Assembly: GCA_003153555.1 (NCBI GenBank)
Contig: PLZS01000082.1
Location: 1-64,000, forward strand
DNA from: Candidatus Melainabacteria bacterium
GTDB taxonomy: Bacteria > Cyanobacteriota > Vampirovibrionia > Obscuribacterales > Obscuribacteraceae
Length of the DNA: 64,000 nt
Direction: 5' to 3'
The position numbers were made by a program, and so were the translations under genes. Below the pieces are notes generated by a model that was given only the letters and a program-made list of their open reading frames with translations, ran no database searches and had not been told where the DNA came from. Positions 58,768-64,000 of the stretch are shown here, one piece after another (the first letter of the stretch is position 1; every line of letters starts with the position of its first letter).

Positions 58768-59517
58768 ATGCTGGCTGAAGAAAGACGCAAATTGATGCGA
58801 AACAAACTGTCCCGAGATGGACAACTGCTGTCCGCTGAGCTGATTCGAGAGTTCAAAGTTTCCGAAGACACCATCCGCAGGGATCTCAAAGAGCTCGCGG
58901 ATGAAGGCCTGCTGCGAAAAGTTCACGGGGGAGCAATGGCCGTCACAACTGTGCCGATCGAATACGCGGCCCGGCACGAAATGAACGTTGAAGCAAAATC
59001 CGCAATGGCACTGCAGGCGGTGAGTCTCGTGCGCAGTGGAATGCTTGTTTTCGTCGACGGAGCCACAACCACGGCTCTGATCGCAAATCACTTGCCCTCA
59101 AGTATTCAGACGACTTTTGTCACCAACAGCATAGCCACAGCTACCGCTCTGTCGATACTGCCGCGCTCAGAAATTATCTTGCTGGGCGGCAAACTTATCC
59201 GTGATCTTCTGATTACGACCGGACCAGAGCTTATTCAAGATGCAAGAGTTTTCAGACCAGACCTCTCGATAATTGGTGTTCACGGTCTAACAATAACTGC
59301 TGGAGCCACAGTTGAAAATTACGACGACGCTTTGATCAAGCAATATTTCGTCCAGAACAGCGGTGAAGTGGCTGTGCTTGCAGGGCATGAGAAATTGGGC
59401 TTCATAGCCTCTTACTTCGTCGCTCCCTTGTCTCAAATTTCGTATTTGGTTTGTGACGCACCGAACAGCAGCTTGAGCGAATATAACCAAGCTGGAATAA
59501 CCGTATGGAAAGTTTGA
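58768..59517 (+). CDS. DeoR/GlpR-family transcriptional regulator
   Basis: 'MLAEERRKLMRNKLSRDGQLLSAELIREFKVSEDTIRRDLKELADEGLLRKVHGGA...FVDGATTT'. Confidence 0.95.
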   Translation: MLAEERRKLMRNKLSRDGQLLSAELIREFKVSEDTIRRDLKELADEGLLRKVHGGAMAVTTVPIEYAARHEMNVEAKSAMALQAVSLVRSGMLVFVDGATTTALIANHLPSSIQTTFVTNSIATATALSILPRSEIILLGGKLIRDLLITTGPELIQDARVFRPDLSIIGVHGLTITAGATVENYDDALIKQYFVQNSGEVAVLAGHEKLGFIASYFVAPLSQISYLVCDAPNSSLSEYNQAGITVWKV

Positions 59518-59805
59518 ACTAAGTCGGGGATCGACGCGACTGCCGCGATGTTCTTGTTTCGCTGCAATAACTTTGAATGTGCTTTTTACCCCCGGGCAGC
59601 TGCATGTGGCATTCCTCGATATGTGCCTATGTTTAAACACGGTCGTGTTATTTATCTTGAGTCGAAATCGCAAAAGCGCTCAAGATCTTAAACCTACCTT
59701 TCAAGTCCGCTCGTCGTCTGCATCCGTATTTACCGAGTTCCTGGAATTGCAAAGACAGCGGAGAATTGTTTCATTACGAAACCGTTCTAGACAATAGGTG
59801 TAGCG

Positions 59806-60597
59806 ATGTCTCAACTCGTATTGCGCAATTCGGTATTCATGGCGACTTTGCTCTGTGCAAGCACGCCGGTTGCGTTCTCATACGAAATGCAACACAATAT
59901 CGTGAACTATCAAATATCTTCAGGACGAGTAATCACCGTCTCTGGAACAGGGTCTCGCCACATCTCACCAGACCAAGCACATCTGCGGTTGGCCTCAAAG
60001 AATTTCGATGAAAAGCCTCAACTCGCTTACGAACAAAATACAGCCACGTGCAAAAAAGTTTTGGCAGTCCTTGCAGAATTTCAAATTGCACCTCAGGACA
60101 TACAAACAAGTGAAATTAGCGTCGACTCTATCTATCCAGCAGACGGGCAAAACAGATATTCATTGGATCCCACTGCGAAAAAACCTCTCGGCTATAGGGT
60201 TGAGCGGTCGATCGAAATTCTGATCAAAGATCTCAAAATTATCCCCAATTTGGTTTCTCGCTCTGTTGCTGCTGGGGCAACCGATATCAGTGCACTGCTA
60301 TATGACACAACGAGAATGCGCGCCATGAAGGACGAAGCCCGATTGATGGCTTTGCGTGCAGCAAAGGAAAAGGCCGAGGCTATGGCACGCGAACTGAATT
60401 ACAAGCTTGGAAAAGCGCTTAGTATCAGCGAAGTCGGCTCCGAAGTAAAAGACATGTCGACAAATCAGACATCGATGGCGCAGTATAACGACACCTATGC
60501 TGGAATTTCTCCCGGCGAGGAGACAAACACTGGTTTTGAGCCAGGACAGATCGTCGTCAGCTCCTCGATTAGTATCACTTTTGAAGTAGTTGAGTGA
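59806..60597 (+). CDS. SIMPL (DUF541) domain periplasmic protein
   Basis: 'ITVSGTGSRHISPDQAHLRLASKNFDEKPQLAYEQNTATCKKVLAVL...EISVDSIYP...AKEKAEAMARELNYKLGKALSISEV'. Confidence 0.9.
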   Translation: MSQLVLRNSVFMATLLCASTPVAFSYEMQHNIVNYQISSGRVITVSGTGSRHISPDQAHLRLASKNFDEKPQLAYEQNTATCKKVLAVLAEFQIAPQDIQTSEISVDSIYPADGQNRYSLDPTAKKPLGYRVERSIEILIKDLKIIPNLVSRSVAAGATDISALLYDTTRMRAMKDEARLMALRAAKEKAEAMARELNYKLGKALSISEVGSEVKDMSTNQTSMAQYNDTYAGISPGEETNTGFEPGQIVVSSSISITFEVVE

Positions 60598-61196
60598 TCG
60601 TCACATGAGACGGAAACATCGCACCCGGATTGGCTGAATCGCTAGACTTAGTATCCTAAGCCAACGCAATAGCCTTCCGGGCTTGGTCGAGTTGCGCTTC
60701 TGCGCTGGAAAGCAAGCCTTCACCAACTTTGGTTGATCGTGAAAGATCGTCGGATATAAAAACTTTGCTGACCCTTGCGCAAATATTCGAGATTGTTTAG
60801 CCGCTATCAGAACCTCGCGATTTGCGGCCATAGCGGCCATTCTCAGAGGCGGGTTTTACTCAACGATTTTCCTTGAAAAAGTGCCGCAAAACTGCAGCCC
60901 TTAACCCCGAAAAGCAGTAGCCAAGAAGATTGAGCTTAATAATTCTACAAACATGGCCATAGGTAACGATGGTCTGTTTGCCCCAATGCATTGGAAAACG
61001 GGCGTTTTCAGCTTGGAAGAATATACGCCACTGGGCTACGTTGGGATATTACTTCACCATCTTTCTTCACCCAAGTCACAAACCAACAAACTGCACCTCT
61101 TTGCACAATCTTCTCCTTCTTGTCACCGCATTTGGTGCCTTGAGGTGGTTCAGATTCGTGTCAACAACAGACAAATTAGATTGGAAGGAGCGCATC

Positions 61197-62198
61197 ATGA
61201 ATGCATCTACAAACATCAGCGCGCCGCACCTCTCCAATCTTCACCTTGTGTGTGGAAGCGGAGGTACGCGAGCGTTTCTCACCGGTGCCGGCGCCATTCT
61301 GGCGTGTGACACTGCAGGAATTTCTAGTTGGGAGTCAATCGGTGGAGTCAGTGGTGGATCAATCATCAGTGCGCTTTACGCCGGGGGCATGCCAGCTCCA
61401 CAACTTGTTGAAGAGGTCATCGGCTACGACTTCTCAACGTTGTTCAAGAAGACCAACACCCTGCGTGACCTGATTCGAAGCAACCTGCCTCGGCGCCCCA
61501 AGACTCTTGCACGCCACGCAATCCGCGAGGGCATCATGAGCTCGGAGGGCCTCGGTGCGGTCATCGACAAGAATGTTCCGACCTGGCCGGAGAACTTCTG
61601 GACGATTGCTGTCACAGGCAAATTCCACATCCTCTTCACCGCACATGGAGTCTTCCAAATTCACAACGGACGTTCTTTGCGCATCAGCGAGACTGCTGCT
61701 CCACTCGGTCTTGCGATTCGAGCAAGCTGTGCGGTGCCTGGCATTCTCGAGTCGATTGAATACCTCGGTCGGCATCTCTTCGATGGCGCACTCAGCGATT
61801 ACGGTGATTGCCCGACCGGAGTTGTTCGCCGTCACTTCCAGGCACCACCGAACAAGATTGTCGCTTGCGACGTCTCCGGTGGAATGACTCGTCAACGACG
61901 AGCCATCTTCGCGTTGGGAAGGCTTATCACTGGGCGGATTTCGCAGAAGCTGCACGTCAACTCCCGAGCCGATGAGATCTTCATCGCGCCAAAGGTCCAG
62001 CATCTTGGCGGTTCACTTGAGTTCACGCTCAGTCGCGACCAAAAGGAAGCCGCCGTGCTCTCTGGTTTCAGCGCTGCTGTGGTCGAACTGGCCAGGACGG
62101 GCGTCTTGACTGACGACAAGCTGACGCTTTGCCAGGAGGCAATGAAGTCGTACAGCGATTTGCACCGGGTTCTCATCGCCGGGCAGCGAAACAAGTGA
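61197..62198 (+). CDS. Patatin-like phospholipase
   Basis: 'LHLVCGSGGTRAFLTGAGAIL...SIGGVSGGSIISALYAGG' (GxSxG) and 'LFDGALSDYGDCP' (DGA). Preferred start has an upstream GGAAGGA. Confidence 0.85.
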   Translation: MNASTNISAPHLSNLHLVCGSGGTRAFLTGAGAILACDTAGISSWESIGGVSGGSIISALYAGGMPAPQLVEEVIGYDFSTLFKKTNTLRDLIRSNLPRRPKTLARHAIREGIMSSEGLGAVIDKNVPTWPENFWTIAVTGKFHILFTAHGVFQIHNGRSLRISETAAPLGLAIRASCAVPGILESIEYLGRHLFDGALSDYGDCPTGVVRRHFQAPPNKIVACDVSGGMTRQRRAIFALGRLITGRISQKLHVNSRADEIFIAPKVQHLGGSLEFTLSRDQKEAAVLSGFSAAVVELARTGVLTDDKLTLCQEAMKSYSDLHRVLIAGQRNK

Positions 62199-62296
62199 GG
62201 GTGACAGTTCTGCGTCTTTAACGCCGAATTCTGTCACCTTTCACTTGGCGGTGTTCAACTATCTTCTATAAAAGAAAAAATTAAAAAGAAGAGACG

Positions 62297-62330
62297 ACGG
62301 GTCAACCCCGCCGCGCTCTTCTTCCGGCCA
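62297..62330. terminator. Hairpin between convergent genes
   Basis: AAGAAGAG ... CTCTTCTT inverted repeat with an A-rich left flank. Confidence 0.45.
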
Positions 62331-62461
62331 TTGAAGTGACCTTAAGCAAGAGCGCGGTCGGTGCCGAGCCAGTGCAGTCGAGTGAAACATCAAAAACAAC
62401 CCTCCAGGTTTGACAGATGTACGAGTCCGAAACCCGGGCTTCATACGTTCAGTCACCTGGA

Positions 62462-63910
62462 TTAGCCTTTGCGCTCCTTCTTCACCACCTCAGCGTCCGG
62501 GAACTTCTCCCCGATCAACTGAGCCATCTCCGCCGTGGTGCGGATGGTCACCGAAGCGATGTAAGGCGCCTCGGACATCTGGATGAACTGGTTCACGATC
62601 TTCAACTCGTAAACCTTGGTCAGGTCGTGCTGCATCGCGATCATTGCTTTGCCCAGCGCCTTCTCAGACGCGCAGGTGAGCGTAACCGCGTAGTAAGCGA
62701 GCCCGTCGCCCTTCGTCACGGTGCTCAGAGCCTTGTGCAGACGACGCTGAAAGATGGCCTGATCGCCCGTGCTGTGGTTCTCACCACGCTGAGCCATCCG
62801 GTCCACTTCCGCGACGTCGCCTTCGCCCTCGAGCAGCCCGAAGTCGAGCTTCTTGGCGCCCTCCGAATGGAAGACCACGACCTTGTCCCCGCCACAGATG
62901 GCGTGGTTGTTCATCAGACGGCTAAGCGGAGTGACGAGATGCTTCTCGAGCACGCGCTTCAACTCGGCAACACTGCCGCCGTCTGCCATCGAAGTGTCGA
63001 GCAAGAACGTCTTAGCCGAGGTTTCCACCTCGAGCTCGAACGCTTCACCCGGCTCCAGAGCTGACTCCATGCGGGCATGGAGAATGGCCAGCTCGGTGTC
63101 GACGATGCCCAGAAGGTCTTCCCGCGTGTGCATCTTGAACACCACGACGGCGTCCAGACGGTTGCGGAACTCCTTCTTGTAGAGCTGCCTCATGCTCTTG
63201 GTGACGATGCCCTCGATCTCCTCAGGAGTCGCCTTGTGAGCGCGGCTGATGAAACCGATGCCACCTTCCTCCAGCCGCTCCACCTCGTCCATGCCCAAGT
63301 TCATGGTCAGGATGAAGATGGTGTTGCTGAAGTCCACGATCTCGCTGTCGCCCAGGACCGCGTATCCGTTGTCGAACACGCCCATCCAGAACTTGTAGAA
63401 ATCGTAGTGAGCCTTCTCGAACTCGTTGATGATCACGACGTTGATGTCGCTCTTCGAGTTGAGACGCACGCGGCGAAGGTTGTGGTTGCTGATCCGCGAG
63501 CGCGGGTCAGTGTCCTCGGGCTTGAGTTCAGCCTTCTCCTTGGCAGAGAGACCGCCGACATAGGTCGGAGGCGCACCCTTGAGGTCGAGCACCTGATGCT
63601 TCTCGATGTAGTCCGCGCCCTCGAGCACGGTGACGGCATCGGCATCCTGGTGAATGAATTCGGCAATCACCTTACCGGAGTAAGACTTGCCGGTACGCGA
63701 AGGTCCGATGGCGACGCAGACCGCGATCGGCTGCTTCTTGTTGCGGATCTTGCTGTTGGCACGCTCGAAGACCATCTGGGCCATTTCGTTCGCCTTCGGC
63801 TGACCGATGACACGAGCGCCGAAGAACTTCATGAAGGCTTCGCTGCGATGATCGACCTGATCAGTGTCGAGCAGGATCATCTGACGTTTGATTTTCTTGG
63901 TAGTAGACAT
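62462..63910 (-). CDS. Solo Clp/HSP100-like AAA+ ATPase
   Basis: 'VIGQPKANEMAQMVFERANSKI', Walker A 'GPSRTGKS', 'NVVIINEFEKAHYDFYKFW', 'ILTMNLG', 'FRNRLDAVVVF'. Start reassigned to MSTTKKIK. Confidence 0.85.
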   Translation of the reverse strand: MSTTKKIKRQMILLDTDQVDHRSEAFMKFFGARVIGQPKANEMAQMVFERANSKIRNKKQPIAVCVAIGPSRTGKSYSGKVIAEFIHQDADAVTVLEGADYIEKHQVLDLKGAPPTYVGGLSAKEKAELKPEDTDPRSRISNHNLRRVRLNSKSDINVVIINEFEKAHYDFYKFWMGVFDNGYAVLGDSEIVDFSNTIFILTMNLGMDEVERLEEGGIGFISRAHKATPEEIEGIVTKSMRQLYKKEFRNRLDAVVVFKMHTREDLLGIVDTELAILHARMESALEPGEAFELEVETSAKTFLLDTSMADGGSVAELKRVLEKHLVTPLSRLMNNHAICGGDKVVVFHSEGAKKLDFGLLEGEGDVAEVDRMAQRGENHSTGDQAIFQRRLHKALSTVTKGDGLAYYAVTLTCASEKALGKAMIAMQHDLTKVYELKIVNQFIQMSEAPYIASVTIRTTAEMAQLIGEKFPDAEVVKKERKG

Positions 63911-64000
63911 AACAGACTCCTTTTTGCCGGGTTGATCCGGCGTTTGAAAGTCAGCAACGCAGGGCGTCGCCGTGGCCGTGTGGCCATGAAACATTGAAGC

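Noticed and set aside
63077-63997. 306-aa plus-strand ORF opposite the Clp-like ATPase
   Set aside because: Antisense shadow of the ATPase; the minus-strand frame has clear AAA+ motifs.
1-64000. tRNA/rRNA genes and transposases
   Set aside because: Looked for T-loop GGTTCGAATCC-like motifs, rRNA signatures and DDE/integrase ORFs; none was convincing by eye. tRNAscan-SE and Infernal would be decisive.

Overview
The 64 kb window is bacterial chromosomal DNA with mixed gene orientation. I found no rRNA, tRNA, CRISPR array, prophage or IS element. The lineage is uncertain; the gene mix would fit a non-photosynthetic relative of Cyanobacteria, but that is only an impression. Well-supported genes: mnmG, pyrB-pyrC, a GH1 beta-glucosidase / glucoamylase-family / ABC transporter run, a glycogen-debranching enzyme, M24 peptidase, MscS channel, patatin, TonB-dependent receptor, HTTM protein, OmpA protein, histidine kinase and response regulators, a DeoR regulator, a MocR-like regulator, a DUF6745-like cassette and an AbiEi-like protein. 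Strongest leads: (1) a thioredoxin-like ORF (747-1451, minus) read through one in-frame TGA directly after a Cys, with a bSECIS-like hairpin at suitable spacing, so a candidate selenoprotein; (2) three proteins that keep a family fold but lose the key catalytic residue or motif: a MocR regulator with Arg at the PLP-lysine position, a MurF-like protein without a P-loop, and a DCC1-like protein without its CxxC; (3) two dispersed hairpin families (GTTAGAAA...TTTCTAAC and CACC-NNNNAT-GGTG); (4) a paralogous gene pair, each with a long perfect palindrome upstream; (5) a probable beta-glucan utilisation run; (6) a solo Clp/HSP100-type ATPase with an altered Walker B. All calls come from reading the sequence and the supplied ORF track; no database searches were run.
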